Notes under the pieces: generated by a model
The model's input: only the letters and a program-made list of their open reading frames with translations
The model's database searches: none
What the model was told of the DNA's origin: nothing
Made by a program: the position numbers and the translations under genes
From: Microbacterium indicum DSM 19969
GTDB lineage: Bacteria; Actinomycetota; Actinomycetes; Actinomycetales; Microbacteriaceae
Reading direction: 5' to 3'
Length of the DNA stretch: 64,000 bases
NCBI RefSeq assembly: GCF_000422385.1
Contig: NZ_AULR01000002.1
Span: forward strand, 186,001 to 250,000
Shown here: positions 27,617 through 38,856 of the stretch, piece by piece
How the letters are laid out: each line of letters begins with the position of its first letter
How positions within the stretch are numbered: position 1 is the first letter of the stretch

Positions 27617-27654
27617 TACGACCGACCCTCTCCCCGAATCTGGAAGGCAGTTCC

Positions 27655-28071
27655 ATGGCCACCGAAGAGACCCTCGTCCTCGTCAAGCCCGACGGCGTCG
27701 CACGCGGCCTGACCGGGCAGATCCTCGCCCGCATCGAGGCGAAGGGGTACGAGCTCGTCGACATCCGCAAGTTCACCCCCTCGCGCGAGCTGCTCGCCGA
27801 GCACTACGCCGAGCACGAGGGCAAGCCCTTCTTCGAGCCGCTCGTCGAGTTCATGATGTCGGGCGACGTCGTGGCCGTGAAGGTCGCGGGCAACCGCGTC
27901 ATCGAGGGCTTCCGCTCGCTCGCGGGCGCGACCGAGCCCACGACGGCGGCCCCCGGCACGATCCGCGGCGACCTCGGGCGCGACTGGGGCCTCAAGGTCC
28001 AGCAGAACCTTGTGCACGGATCCGACAGCCCGGAGTCGGCGGCGCGCGAGCTCGGACTCTGGTTCTCCTGA
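27655..28071 (+). CDS. ndk: Nucleoside diphosphate kinase
   Basis: A 138-residue cytoplasmic enzyme that transfers the terminal phosphate among nucleoside di- and triphosphates through a phosphohistidine. It has the KPDGVARGL start, and the active-site histidine is in NLVHGSDS (H121). The length is normal. The ATG at 27655 has GGAAGGCAG upstream. It is convergent with the VKOR gene across a strong hairpin. Confidence 0.97.
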   Translation: MATEETLVLVKPDGVARGLTGQILARIEAKGYELVDIRKFTPSRELLAEHYAEHEGKPFFEPLVEFMMSGDVVAVKVAGNRVIEGFRSLAGATEPTTAAPGTIRGDLGRDWGLKVQQNLVHGSDSPESAARELGLWFS

Positions 28072-28080
28072 GCCGCTGAC

Positions 28081-28122
28081 ATGCAGAAGGCGCCCCGTCG
28101 CATGACGGGGCGCCTTCTGCAT
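28081..28122. terminator. Bidirectional hairpin terminator (ndk / VKOR)
   Basis: A perfect 19-bp stem (28081-28099 with 28104-28122) closed by a GCAT tetraloop, between two convergent stop codons. Confidence 0.85.
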
Positions 28123-28126
28123 GCGC

Positions 28127-28726
28127 TCAGCCGAAGATGTTGACGATCGCGTCGAGGCGCACCTGCGCGAGGATCACGATGACGACGTACGAGACGGTCG
28201 CGAGGAGCGGCAGCCACCCCATGAGCGTGTCGGCGAGCTTGCGCACGCGCTGGGGGAGCGGGATCGCCCCGATCCGCACGCTGTGGAGCAGGACCCCGTA
28301 GAACGACGGGATCGTCACGAGCCACGTCAGCATGCACCAGATGCAGAGCGTCCCGAGGACGAAGATGCTCTGGAAGATCAGCCAGCAGACGAGCCCGAAC
28401 GCGAAGGTCATCCCGAGCGTGAACAGGGCCCAGAACCACTTTGCGAAGCGCGCGCCCGAGAGGATCGCGACGCCGACGACGAGCGGCGCCATCCATCCCA
28501 CGAGGCCCATGAGCGGGTTGGGGAAGCCGAAGACCTCGCCCTGCCACGACTCGAGGTTCGCGGTGCACTGGACGAGGACCGACACGTCGCAGAAGGGCGT
28601 GGACGTCGGGTCCTCGAGCGAAGCGATTTTGTCGATCGTGAGCTCGAACGCGGCGGTGAGGCCGGCGAGCGCCGCGATCACGAGCCAGATGGCGAGAGCG
28701 GTGGGGCGCTTCTGCGTCTGCTGCAT
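28127..28726 (-). CDS. Vitamin K epoxide reductase family (VKOR) protein
   Basis: A 199-residue integral membrane protein with four to five helices. It has the loop cysteines C46 and C54 (FCDVSVLVQC), the conserved GFPNPLMGLVGW segment and the active-site CxxC in LCIWC. Actinobacterial VKOR replaces DsbB: it reoxidises a DsbA-like protein and passes electrons to quinone, supporting disulfide formation outside the membrane. No Shine-Dalgarno sequence is visible before the ATG at 28726. It is divergent from the RNase E/G gene. Confidence 0.92.
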   Translation of the reverse strand: MQQTQKRPTALAIWLVIAALAGLTAAFELTIDKIASLEDPTSTPFCDVSVLVQCTANLESWQGEVFGFPNPLMGLVGWMAPLVVGVAILSGARFAKWFWALFTLGMTFAFGLVCWLIFQSIFVLGTLCIWCMLTWLVTIPSFYGVLLHSVRIGAIPLPQRVRKLADTLMGWLPLLATVSYVVIVILAQVRLDAIVNIFG

Positions 28727-28823
28727 GGGGAGAGTTTCCCATCCGGCCGCGGGTCGCCAGCCGGAAGAAGCCTGAACGTGACGCGCTCGTGACGCGCGAG
28801 CCGCGGATCGGGGCGCGAAGTGG

Positions 28824-29012
28824 GATAATGACCTCAGACGCACCTCCGCGCAGGCGGGGGAGCGCCGAGGCAGAAGACTTCGGGGCAAGGGATGCCCCGC
28901 GCGGCCAGAGCCCCCGGGCCGGCCGCACACCGTTGAAGATCCTGTGCCGCGAGTCGCGCACAGCAGGCAAGACGCGGGCGGCGGGGCCGCCCGTGCAGGA
29001 AGTTCGCCGCAG
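28824..29012 (+). promoter_or_regulatory. Promoter and long structured leader of the RNase E/G gene
   Basis: GATAAT (28824-28829) is the best -10 here and implies a 5' untranslated region of about 175 nt. The leader is G/C-rich and self-complementary (for example GGGGCAAGGGATGCCCC around 28881-28897), with the AGGA ribosome site only at its end. RNase E leaders mediate autoregulation in some bacteria; whether this one does is not known. Confidence 0.45.
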
Positions 29013-31283
<2,271 letters not shown>

Positions 31284-31301
31284 CCCGCGGCGGGGGACCG
31301 C

Positions 31302-31577
31302 TCAGGCCTTGGCCGGGCGGTCCTTCGCGCGCACCCGGAGACCCGAGCGGATGAGCCGGCGCGTGAGCTCGGCGGCCGTCACGCGGGTCGCGCCGGCGGC
31401 GACGAGCCGGTCGACGGCGCTGGCGGGGACGTCGTAGTGGTCGAGGTCGAACGACCGCGGCGGCAGCCCGTTGGCCCGGGCGAAGGCGTGGAGCTCGGCG
31501 AGATCCGCGTCGCTCACGAGGTGCGCCCACAGCCCGCCGTGGGCGGGCCACATGGGGGTGTCGACGAGAACGGCCAT
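31302..31577 (-). CDS. DUF4031 protein
   Basis: A 91-residue protein of the DUF4031 family, recognised from VDTPMWPAHGGLWAHLVSD and FDLDHYDVPASAVDRLVAAGA. The function is unknown. The start ATG lacks a ribosome site; the -10-like TACGCT (31584-31589, minus strand) is 6 nt upstream, so the mRNA should be leaderless. It is convergent with rne, and the end of its coding sequence contains a GGACCGC/GCGGTCC hairpin that could terminate rne. Confidence 0.85.
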   Translation of the reverse strand: MAVLVDTPMWPAHGGLWAHLVSDADLAELHAFARANGLPPRSFDLDHYDVPASAVDRLVAAGATRVTAAELTRRLIRSGLRVRAKDRPAKA

Positions 31578-31638
31578 CCGGCAAGCGTACGGCGATCCTG
31601 TGGGTCCGCGCAGATTCGCGACGCGCGGGGCGGCTCGG

Positions 31639-31854
31639 TTACCCGGATCCGCGGGGAATCGGGTAAAGTATTCGTTTGGTGCTTCCCTGGTCGCGCGCTC
31701 TCCCACTGGCGGCGTGACGAAAGACTTGCTGAGGCGCCTCGCACATCCAGTGCGACGCAAGCAGCGCGCCGAACGCGGATTACGCCGCTCCGGCACAGAC
31801 TTCCCGTGAGATTCGGGTGGCCGACAGGCCGCCCCCAAGGAAACAGGTATCAAC
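31639..31854 (+). promoter_or_regulatory. rplU promoter and long leader
   Basis: TAAAGT (31664-31669) is a good -10, with TTACCC (31639-31644) as possible -35 and a 19-bp spacer. TTACCC and GGGTAA (31661-31666) form an inverted repeat that spans the spacer. The transcript would have a leader of about 178 nt before the GTG of rplU, with several possible helices, including CACTGG/CCAGTG and the palindrome GAGGCGCCTC. Ribosomal-protein leaders often bind their own product; no known class is recognisable here. Confidence 0.5.
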
Positions 31855-32163
31855 GTGGTTTACGCAGTTGTTCGCGCCGGTGGCCGGCAGGAGAAGGTCG
31901 AGGTCGGCTCGGTCGTCGTTCTCGACCGTGTCCAGGCTGCCGAGGGTGAGACGATCGAGCTGCCCGCCGTCCTCTTCGTCGACGGCGACGCCGTCACGAC
32001 CGACGCCGACGCTCTCGCCAAGGTGAAGGTCACGGCCGAGGTCCAGGGTGACCTCCGCGGCCCGAAGATCGTCATCCAGAAGTTCAAGAACAAGACCGGT
32101 TACAAGAAGCGCCAGGGCCACCGTCAGGACCTCACGCGCGTCAAGATCACCGGCATCAAGTAA
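31855..32163 (+). CDS. rplU: 50S ribosomal protein L21
   Basis: A 102-residue large-subunit protein that binds 23S rRNA. It shows the N-terminal [17 protein letters not shown] and the C-terminal [18 protein letters not shown], both family hallmarks. It starts with GTG at 31855 after AAGGAAAC. It is the first gene of the rplU-rpmA-obgE-proB-proA transcript and follows a long leader. Confidence 0.97.
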   Translation: MVYAVVRAGGRQEKVEVGSVVVLDRVQAAEGETIELPAVLFVDGDAVTTDADALAKVKVTAEVQGDLRGPKIVIQKFKNKTGYKKRQGHRQDLTRVKITGIK

Positions 32164-32180
32164 GCGCGGAGGAAAGCGAA

Positions 32181-32438
32181 ATGGCACATAAGAAGGGCGC
32201 GAGCTCCACTCGCAACGGTCGTGACTCGAACGCGCAGCGCCTCGGCGTGAAGCGCTTCGGCGGCCAGGACGTCAACGCCGGCGAGATCCTCGTCCGCCAG
32301 CGCGGTACGCACTTCCACCCCGGCGCCAACGTGGGCCGTGGCGGCGACGACACGCTGTTCGCTCTCGCGGCCGGCGCCGTCGAGTTCGGCAACAAGGGCG
32401 GCCGCAAGGTCGTCAACGTGGTGGCCGCCGCCGAGTAA
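32181..32438 (+). CDS. rpmA: 50S ribosomal protein L27
   Basis: An 85-residue protein at the peptidyl-transferase centre. [20 protein letters not shown] is the usual N-terminus, with no extra propeptide of the firmicute kind. GGAGG lies before the ATG. It is 17 nt downstream of rplU. Confidence 0.97.
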   Translation: MAHKKGASSTRNGRDSNAQRLGVKRFGGQDVNAGEILVRQRGTHFHPGANVGRGGDDTLFALAAGAVEFGNKGGRKVVNVVAAAE

Positions 32439-32532
32439 TCGGCACGCCAGCATCAGCTACCGGAACGGGGACGGGCACGAGCCCGCCCCCGTTCTGCGCA
32501 TTTCCGCGACAGATCGCGATAGAAGAGGATCC

Positions 32533-34077
32533 ATGGTCACGTTCGTCGACGAGGTCACGCTGCACCTGCAGGCCGGTGCCGGGGGCAACGGGTGCGTCTC
32601 GGTGCGCCGCGAGAAGTTCAAGCCGCTCGCCGGCCCCGACGGGGGCAACGGCGGGGACGGCGGCGACATCGTGCTCGTCGCCGATCCGCAGACGACCACG
32701 CTCCTGAGCTACCACCACTCGCCGCACCGCAAGTCGGAGCACGGCGGCTTCGGCATGGGCGACAACCGCTCGGGCGCCGAGGGCGAGCTCCTCGAGCTCC
32801 CCGTTCCCGTGGGCACGGTCGTCAAGGATCCGTCGGGCGAGGTGCTCGCCGACCTCGTCGAGCCGGGCATGCGCTTCGTCGCCGCCCCCGGCGGGCGCGG
32901 CGGCCTCGGCAACGCCGCCCTCTCGTCGGTCAAGCGCAAGGCTCCCGGCTTCGCGCTCCTCGGCACGCCCGGCTGGGCCGGCGACGTCGTGCTCGAGCTC
33001 AAGACCATGGCCGACGTCGCCCTGGTGGGCTACCCGTCGGCCGGCAAATCGAGCCTCGTCGCGGCGGTCTCGGCCGCGAAGCCGAAGATCGCCGACTACC
33101 CGTTCACGACGCTGCACCCCAACCTGGGCGTCGTGCAGGCGGGCGACGTCCGCTACACGATCGCCGACGTCCCCGGACTCATCGAGGGCGCGAGCGAGGG
33201 CAAGGGCCTCGGCCTCGAGTTCCTCCGCCACGTCGAGCGGTGCACGGTCCTCGTGCACGTGCTCGACTGCGCGACCCTCGACCCGGGCCGTGACCCGCTC
33301 ACCGACCTCGACACGATCCTCGCCGAGCTCGGCAACTACCCGGTTCCCGAGGGGCAGACGCCCCTGCTCGAGCGCCCGCAGGTCGTCGTGCTGAACAAGA
33401 TCGACGTTCCCGAGGCCGAGGAGCTCGCCGAGTTCGTCCGCGCCGACGTCGAGGCTCGCGGATACCGCGTCTTCGAGGTGTCGACGGTCGCGCGCCGCGG
33501 GTTGCGGGAGCTGACCTTCGCGCTCGCCGACATCATCGCCGAGCACCGCGCCGCGACGCCCGTCGAGGCCCCGCTCGAACGCGTCATCATCCGCCCCAAG
33601 GAGGCCGACGCCGCTATCCGCGTCGTGATCGAGGGCGGCTCGTACGGCACCCTCTACCGCGTCCTGGGCGAGAAGCCCGAGCGCTGGGTGCAGCAGACCG
33701 ACTTCCAGAACGACGAGGCCGTGGGGTTCCTCGCCGACCGGCTCGAGAAGGTCGGCGTCGAGGACGCGCTCTTCCGCGCCGGCGCGACGCCCGGCGCCTC
33801 GGTCGTGATCGGCCGCGCCGACGACTCGGTCGTCTTCGACTGGGATCCGTCGCTCACCTCGGCCGCCGAGCTCACGCAGGCGCCGCGCGGCAGCGACCCG
33901 CGCCTCGAGGGCAACCGCCGCCGCACGACGCAGGAGCGCCGCGACGCCTACAAGGCGAGGCAGGACGCGCGCACGATCGAGCGCGCGCTCGAGGAGGAGC
34001 GGCGCCTCGCGGGCGCGAACGAGGAGATCGTCGTCCCCGTCGAGGAGCCGGCCGACGAGACGGACGAGCTCCGGTGA
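32533..34077 (+). CDS. obgE: GTPase ObgE/CgtA
   Basis: A 514-residue GTPase involved in large-subunit assembly and stress signalling. It has the glycine-rich Obg fold (about residues 1-158; [24 protein letters not shown]), the G domain with [18 protein letters not shown] and NKID, and the OCT domain (about 350-430). A charged C-terminal tail of about 80 residues is typical of actinobacteria. The ATG at 32533 follows GAGGATCC. Its stop overlaps the proB start. Confidence 0.96.
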   Translation: MVTFVDEVTLHLQAGAGGNGCVSVRREKFKPLAGPDGGNGGDGGDIVLVADPQTTTLLSYHHSPHRKSEHGGFGMGDNRSGAEGELLELPVPVGTVVKDPSGEVLADLVEPGMRFVAAPGGRGGLGNAALSSVKRKAPGFALLGTPGWAGDVVLELKTMADVALVGYPSAGKSSLVAAVSAAKPKIADYPFTTLHPNLGVVQAGDVRYTIADVPGLIEGASEGKGLGLEFLRHVERCTVLVHVLDCATLDPGRDPLTDLDTILAELGNYPVPEGQTPLLERPQVVVLNKIDVPEAEELAEFVRADVEARGYRVFEVSTVARRGLRELTFALADIIAEHRAATPVEAPLERVIIRPKEADAAIRVVIEGGSYGTLYRVLGEKPERWVQQTDFQNDEAVGFLADRLEKVGVEDALFRAGATPGASVVIGRADDSVVFDWDPSLTSAAELTQAPRGSDPRLEGNRRRTTQERRDAYKARQDARTIERALEEERRLAGANEEIVVPVEEPADETDELR

Positions 34078-34913
34078 CGGCATACGTCCGGGGAGACCTC
34101 GCCACCGCGAAGCGGATCGTCGTCAAGGTCGGATCCTCGTCGATCAGCGGCGACGCCGCCTGGCGGATCGAGTCGCTCGTCGACGCGATGATCGGCGCCC
34201 GCAGCCGCGGACAGGAGATCATCCTCGTCTCGTCTGGCGCGATCGCGACGGCCGTGTCGCTCATGGACCTGGGGGAGAAGCCCGCCGACCTCGCGACCCA
34301 GCAGGCGGCCGCGGCCGTCGGTCAGAACGTCCTCCTGTGGCGCTGGCAGTCGAGCCTCGATCGCTTCGGCGTCCTCGCGGGCCAGGTCCTCCTGACGCTC
34401 AGCGACATGCAGAACCCCACGCCGCGCAGCAACGCGCGCCGCGCGATCGACAAGCTCCTCGACCTCGGGGTGCTCCCGATCGTCAACGAGAACGACACCG
34501 TCGCGACGCACGAGATCCGGTTCGGCGACAACGACCGTCTCTCGGCGCTCGTCGCACAGCTGACGAAGGCCGACGCGCTCGTGCTGCTGAGCGACATCAC
34601 GGCCCTGTACACCGCGCCGCCGGACAGGCCGGGCTCGCGTCCGATCGACGTCGTCGCGCCGGACGCCGACCTGACCGAGTTCGAGTTCGGCGGGAAGGTC
34701 GTCAACAGCGTCGGGACCGGGGGAGCGGCCACGAAGGCGTCGGCCGCGCGGCTCGCGCAGGACCACGGCATCGGCGTCCTCGTGACGAGCGCCGACAACG
34801 CCGCCGGGGCCCTGAACGGCGAACATGTGGGAACCTGGTTCGAACCTGCGCACGTCGAGTCGCCCCTGACCGACGCGCTGTCGGTGATCCTGCAGGACGC
34901 CCCGGAGGAATGA
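34074..34913 (+). CDS. proB: Glutamate 5-kinase, short form
   Basis: A 279-residue kinase that makes glutamyl 5-phosphate, the first step of proline synthesis. The amino-acid-kinase domain is complete ([43 protein letters not shown]). The C-terminal PUA domain of the 367-residue E. coli enzyme is absent, so feedback control and RNA binding through that domain are not possible. It starts with GTG at 34074, overlapping the obgE stop, and is followed by proA. Confidence 0.95.
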   Translation: MTAYVRGDLATAKRIVVKVGSSSISGDAAWRIESLVDAMIGARSRGQEIILVSSGAIATAVSLMDLGEKPADLATQQAAAAVGQNVLLWRWQSSLDRFGVLAGQVLLTLSDMQNPTPRSNARRAIDKLLDLGVLPIVNENDTVATHEIRFGDNDRLSALVAQLTKADALVLLSDITALYTAPPDRPGSRPIDVVAPDADLTEFEFGGKVVNSVGTGGAATKASAARLAQDHGIGVLVTSADNAAGALNGEHVGTWFEPAHVESPLTDALSVILQDAPEE

Positions 34914-36166
34914 TGCTGACGACCGCTCCCGAGACCCGCCTGTCGCTCGCGAAGGCCGCGGCCCGCGCGGTCGCCCGCCTCACGAGCACCGAGAAGTCCG
35001 ACGCGCTGCACGCGATCGCCGACGCACTCGTCGTCCGCTCGGAGGAGGCCCTCGCCGCCAACGCCGAGGACGTCGCGCGGGGGCGCGATAACGGGATCGG
35101 GGAGTCGCTGATCGACCGCCTCACGCTGACGCCCGAGCGCGTCGGCGCCCTCGCGGCCGCGACGCGCGACGTCGCGGCGCTCCCGGATCCGGTCGGGGAG
35201 GTCGTCCGCGGCCAGCGGCTCGCGAACGGGATCCGGCTCGAGCAGATCCGCGTGCCGTTCGGCGTCGTCGGCGCGATCTACGAGGCGCGCCCGAACGTGA
35301 CGGTCGACATCGCGGCGCTCGCGCTGCGCTCGGGCAACGCCGTCGTGCTGCGCGGCGGCAGCGCCGCGAAGTCGTCGAACATGGTGCTCGTCGACATCAT
35401 GCGCGGGGCGCTCGAGGGCGTCGGCGTCACCCCCGAGGCGATCCAGACGGTCGACGACTTCGGGCGCGACGGCGCCCGCGCGCTCATGCACGGCCGCGGC
35501 CTCATCGACGTGCTCGTGCCCCGCGGATCCGCGAACCTCATCGAGACCGTCGTCACGGAGTCGACCGTCCCCGTGATCGAGACCGGCGCCGGCAACGTGC
35601 ACGTCGTGCTCGACGTGACGGCGCCCGACGACTGGGCGGTCGACATCACCGTCAACTCGAAGACCCACCGCCCGAGCGTGTGCAACTCGGCCGAGAGCGT
35701 CCTCGTCGTGCGCGACGCGGCCGAGCGCCTCGTCCCGAAGGTCGCGCGCGCCCTGCAGGAGGCGGGGGTCACGATCCACGGCGACGACGAGGTGCAGCGC
35801 CTCGCGGCCGACGTCGTCCCGGCGACCGAGGACGACTGGGCGACCGAGTACCTGAGCCTCGACATCGCGATGAAGGTCGTCGACACGCTCGACGAAGCGA
35901 TCGAGCACATCGACCGGTACAGCACGCACCACACCGAGACGATCGTCACGACCGACTCGCGCAGCGCCGACCGCTTCCTCGCCGAGGTCGACTCGGCCGC
36001 CGTCTACGTCAACACGTCGACGCGGTTCACCGACGGCGGCGAATACGGGTTCGGCGCAGAGGTGGGCATCTCGACGCAGAAGCTCCACGCGCGCGGCCCG
36101 ATGGGCCTCCCCGAGCTCACGAGCACCAAGTGGATCGGCCGCGGCGCCGGCCAGATCCGACCCTGA
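34913..36166 (+). CDS. proA: Glutamate-5-semialdehyde dehydrogenase (gamma-glutamyl phosphate reductase)
   Basis: A 417-residue NADPH-dependent enzyme, the second step of proline synthesis. The catalytic cysteine is in the segment RPSVCNSAE, and RVPFGVVGAIYEARPNVT is the family hallmark. Two ATGs are adjacent (34910 and 34913). The second is preferred because GGAGGA ends too close to the first. It shares its first base with the proB stop. Confidence 0.95.
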   Translation: MLTTAPETRLSLAKAAARAVARLTSTEKSDALHAIADALVVRSEEALAANAEDVARGRDNGIGESLIDRLTLTPERVGALAAATRDVAALPDPVGEVVRGQRLANGIRLEQIRVPFGVVGAIYEARPNVTVDIAALALRSGNAVVLRGGSAAKSSNMVLVDIMRGALEGVGVTPEAIQTVDDFGRDGARALMHGRGLIDVLVPRGSANLIETVVTESTVPVIETGAGNVHVVLDVTAPDDWAVDITVNSKTHRPSVCNSAESVLVVRDAAERLVPKVARALQEAGVTIHGDDEVQRLAADVVPATEDDWATEYLSLDIAMKVVDTLDEAIEHIDRYSTHHTETIVTTDSRSADRFLAEVDSAAVYVNTSTRFTDGGEYGFGAEVGISTQKLHARGPMGLPELTSTKWIGRGAGQIRP

Positions 36167-36176
36167 TCTGACATAT

Positions 36177-36202
36177 GCCTCCCGCGGGATAAGCTGGGAG
36201 GC
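36177..36202 (+). promoter_or_regulatory. Hairpin with embedded -10, between proA and the nadD operon
   Basis: GCCTCCC (36177-36183) and GGGAGGC (36196-36202) form a 7-bp stem whose 12-nt loop contains TAAGCT (36190-36195), a -10 hexamer for the next operon. A run of eight C residues (36213-36220) follows in the new leader. Confidence 0.45.
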
Positions 36203-36238
36203 GACGTTCACACCCCCCCCACCCCGATCGGAGCCAGG

Positions 36239-36421
36239 ATGCAGTTCGCCTCCGCACTCGTCACCGTGGCAGAAGGCCACGGCGCCGTGATGGCCGAAAC
36301 CCTCGCATACCCCATCGTCGCCGTCGCGGTCTTCGCCGTCCTCGGCATCGTCGTCGCGTCGTACCGTCACGTGGCGAACCGCCACGCCGACCCGGCCGCC
36401 AACGACGCCCACAAGCACTAG
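36239..36421 (+). CDS. Small single-span membrane protein
   Basis: A 60-residue protein with one transmembrane helix ([18 protein letters not shown], about residues 25-42) and a His-rich cytoplasmic tail ([15 protein letters not shown]). The ATG at 36239 has GGAGCCAG upstream. Small proteins of this type are found just before nadD in other actinobacteria. The function is unknown. Confidence 0.75.
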   Translation: MQFASALVTVAEGHGAVMAETLAYPIVAVAVFAVLGIVVASYRHVANRHADPAANDAHKH

Positions 36422-36429
36422 GCACCCGC

Positions 36430-37035
36430 GTGACAGAGCCGTCACGGCCTCCTCGCATCGGTGTGATGGGCGGCACGTTCGACCCCATCCACCACGGCCA
36501 CCTCGTGGCCGCGAGCGAGGCCGCGACGTCGTTCGATCTCGACGAGGTCGTCTTCGTCCCGACCGGCGCGCCGTGGCACAAGCAGCATGTGTCGAACCCC
36601 GAGGCCCGCTACGAGATGACCGTCATCGCGACGGCGTCGAATCCGCGCTTCACGGTGAGCCGCGTCGACATCGACCGCGAAGGGCCGACCTACACGGTCG
36701 ACACGCTGCGCGATCTGCGCACCGAGCGCGCCGATGCCGAGCTCTTCTTCATCACGGGCGCCGACGCGGTGGCGCAGATTCTCAGCTGGCGAGATCATGA
36801 TGAGCTGTGGGACCTCGCGCACTTCGTCGCGGTGTCCCGGCCCGGACATGTTCTCGACATCCACGACCTGCCCCCCGACAAGGTCTCCCGGCTCGAGATC
36901 CCGGCGCTTGCGATCTCGTCGACCGACTGCCGTGATCGCGCGGCGCACGGCATGCCCGTGTGGTACCTCGTTCCCGACGGGGTCGTGCAGTACATCTCGA
37001 AGCATCATCTCTACGAAGGCGGAGGACGGTCATGA
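36430..37035 (+). CDS. nadD: Nicotinate-nucleotide adenylyltransferase
   Basis: A 201-residue enzyme forming nicotinate adenine dinucleotide from NaMN and ATP in NAD synthesis. [12 protein letters not shown] holds the nucleotidyl-transferase HxGH motif, and the C-terminal ISSTDCR matches the (S/T)xSSTxxR pattern. It starts with GTG at 36430, 8 nt after the small membrane protein gene, and overlaps the next gene by ATGA. Confidence 0.95.
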   Translation: MTEPSRPPRIGVMGGTFDPIHHGHLVAASEAATSFDLDEVVFVPTGAPWHKQHVSNPEARYEMTVIATASNPRFTVSRVDIDREGPTYTVDTLRDLRTERADAELFFITGADAVAQILSWRDHDELWDLAHFVAVSRPGHVLDIHDLPPDKVSRLEIPALAISSTDCRDRAAHGMPVWYLVPDGVVQYISKHHLYEGGGRS

Positions 37036-38084
37036 CGGGCGAACAGCCCACAGGGCATGTGCTCACGCGGCGTGAGCTGCGCGAGCTTCGCGCGAAGGGC
37101 GGAGAGGCCGCCGTCGCGGAGGCGATGAAGGCAGCCGAGCCCGTCGAGACTCCCGCGCCCGCCGCCCCCCGCGAGTCGCAGGTCGTCGCGTCGACGTCCG
37201 AGGCGCAGCGTGCCGAGGTGCACCCGCTCACGCGACGCGAGATGCGTCGCCTGCGCACCAACGAGGTCCCGGTCGTCACCGCCGACGACGCCGACGAGCA
37301 GACCAAGGCCGACGGCACAGATGAGACCCCGACCCGGGTCGTCAGCGTCGATGACGTCGCCCGGGCCGAGAAGGCCGACCAGAAGGCGCAGAAGGCCGAG
37401 AAGAAGGCTCAGAAGGCGGCGAAGCCGGCCGACGAGCCGAAGCCCGCGCCCGCCGAGAAGCCGAAGCCCGGCATCCGCCCGACGCCCCTCGTGGCGCAGC
37501 GCGATGCCGACTCCGACGACGAGTACGACCTGCCCGAGACCGTGGCGATCGACCAGCCCGTCGTCGACCGGCCCGCGGGGATCCCCGCGCCGTCGGAGAA
37601 CCCTGCGAAGACGCCGTCCGGCCACCCGCAGTCGCTGACCCTCACCGGCCCGATCGACGGAGGGCCGACGCTCGACCCGTCGTTCGGCCGCGGTGTCGGA
37701 TCGGGCGGTCCGCGGACGACCACGACGTCGTTCGACGCGCTGCTCGACCAGTACACGCCCACGTCGCCGAGCTCGATCCTCATGACGAGCTCGCACCGGC
37801 TGCCCGAGGGGATCGGATCCACCGGCGCGGCGAAGGGCGCCATCGACCCGCGCGAGGTCGACGCCGTCCTCGTCGACGGCGAGATCCCGGCGAGCTCGTC
37901 TCCTACGCCCATCGCGGCGTCGGCGGCGATCTCGACGCAGAAGCTGCCCAACGCGGGCATCCGTCCCCCCGCACCCGAGAAGGGTCGCGGCCTCGTCATG
38001 GCGCTCGGCATCACCGCCGGGGCGCTCGGAATCGTCGTCGTCGGCGGACTCGTCGCGGCGTATTACATGGGAGTCTTCGGTTGA
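37032..38084 (+). CDS. Hypothetical membrane-anchored protein in the nadD-rsfS operon
   Basis: A 350-residue protein of no recognised family. It has a repeated basic motif, [13 protein letters not shown] (about residues 11-23) and [13 protein letters not shown] (about 66-78). A Lys/Ala-rich coiled-coil-like stretch (about 108-140) and a long Pro/Ser/Thr-rich disordered region follow. One transmembrane helix lies near the C-terminus (about 322-346), leaving almost no tail outside. The bulk is therefore cytoplasmic and tail-anchored. It is coupled on both sides (ATGA from nadD, TTGA into rsfS). Genes like this occur between nadD and rsfS in related genomes. Confidence 0.8.
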   Translation: MTGEQPTGHVLTRRELRELRAKGGEAAVAEAMKAAEPVETPAPAAPRESQVVASTSEAQRAEVHPLTRREMRRLRTNEVPVVTADDADEQTKADGTDETPTRVVSVDDVARAEKADQKAQKAEKKAQKAAKPADEPKPAPAEKPKPGIRPTPLVAQRDADSDDEYDLPETVAIDQPVVDRPAGIPAPSENPAKTPSGHPQSLTLTGPIDGGPTLDPSFGRGVGSGGPRTTTTSFDALLDQYTPTSPSSILMTSSHRLPEGIGSTGAAKGAIDPREVDAVLVDGEIPASSSPTPIAASAAISTQKLPNAGIRPPAPEKGRGLVMALGITAGALGIVVVGGLVAAYYMGVFG

Positions 38085-38464
38085 ACCAGTCGTCTGTCGA
38101 CATGCTTCAGGTGGCCGCGGCGGCCGCCGACAAGATGGGCGGCGAGGATCTCGTCGCGCTCGACGTCAGCGAGCCGATGCCGCTCGCCGACATCTTCCTC
38201 ATCGTCACGGGTCGCTCCGAGCGCAACGTCTCGGCGATCTCCGACGAGGTCGAGCAGAAGCTGCTCGAGGCGGGCCACAAGCTGCTGCGCCGCGAGGGCA
38301 AGGCCGGCGGCCGTTGGATCCTGTGCGACTTCGGCGACATCGTCGTGCACGTCTTCCACCAGGAGGAGCGCCAGTTCTACGGCATCGAGCGCCTGTGGAA
38401 GGACTGCCCCGCCGTGCCGTTCGAGCTCCCGACACGCCCGCGCGACGAGGCCGATTTCGCCTGA
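38081..38464 (+). CDS. rsfS: Ribosome silencing factor RsfS
   Basis: A 127-residue protein that binds ribosomal protein L14 and blocks subunit joining during starvation. It shows the family core (ADIFLIVTGRSERNVSAISDEVEQKL, WILCDFGDIVVHVF and FYGIERLW). The start is TTG at 38081, which overlaps the upstream stop and has GGGAG 7 nt before it; the next in-frame ATG would remove the first helix. Confidence 0.93.
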   Translation: MNQSSVDMLQVAAAAADKMGGEDLVALDVSEPMPLADIFLIVTGRSERNVSAISDEVEQKLLEAGHKLLRREGKAGGRWILCDFGDIVVHVFHQEERQFYGIERLWKDCPAVPFELPTRPRDEADFA

Positions 38465-38521
38465 ACCGCCCGCCGTTGTAGGCTTATCGAGTTGCCCGGA
38501 ACGGGAAACACAACAGAATAC

Positions 38522-38594
38522 GGGCCCATGGCGCAGCTGGTAGCGCACCTGCATGGCATGCAGGGGGTCGGGGGTTCGAGTCCCCCTGGGTCCA
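38522..38594 (+). tRNA. tRNA-Ala (anticodon GGC)
   Basis: A complete 73-nt cloverleaf without an encoded CCA. The acceptor stem GGGCCCA/TGGGTCC contains the G3-U70 wobble pair that identifies alanine tRNAs. The anticodon arm is CCTGC-ATGGCAT-GCAGG, with anticodon GGC reading GCC. The T loop is TTCGAGT. A TAGGCT -10 at 38479-38484 may drive it. Confidence 0.97.
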
Positions 38595-38624
38595 CAGATG
38601 TGATGAGTCGCGACAGAGGCGACA

Positions 38625-38665
38625 GCAGAGAGGGAGCCCGGCCATCGGCCGGGCTCCCTCTCTGC
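38625..38665 (+). terminator. Strong hairpin after tRNA-Ala
   Basis: A perfect 19-bp stem (38625-38643 with 38647-38665) with a 3-nt loop, 31 nt after the tRNA. Confidence 0.85.
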
Positions 38666-38856
38666 GTTGCGCCACGACGTCTCGGCGGGACCGCCGCTCG
38701 TCCCGCCGCATGAGGGGTCCGATCAGAGCGTCCCTCGCGCGGGCGCAGGCTCGTAGCGTCGAATCGCGAGCGGCCTACCGCGTCACCGGGACGCGCCGTG
38801 AGATCCGCCTCCCGCCGTGATCGTCAGCGCCTCGTCCGCGGCGATGCCGCCCGCGG
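38666..38856. other. Gene-free stretch with one small hairpin
   Basis: Between the tRNA terminator and the cupin stop. A 9-bp stem CGGCGGGAC/GTCCCGCCG (38683-38691 with 38700-38708) is the only structure seen. No supported coding sequence is present. It is the untranslated tail of the cupin/CMD transcript on the minus strand. Confidence 0.6.

Noticed and set aside
38081..38464. A selenocysteine or frameshift explanation for the non-ATG start of rsfS
   Set aside because: TTG with GGGAG upstream and a stop-start overlap is an ordinary coupled start; no frameshift is needed.
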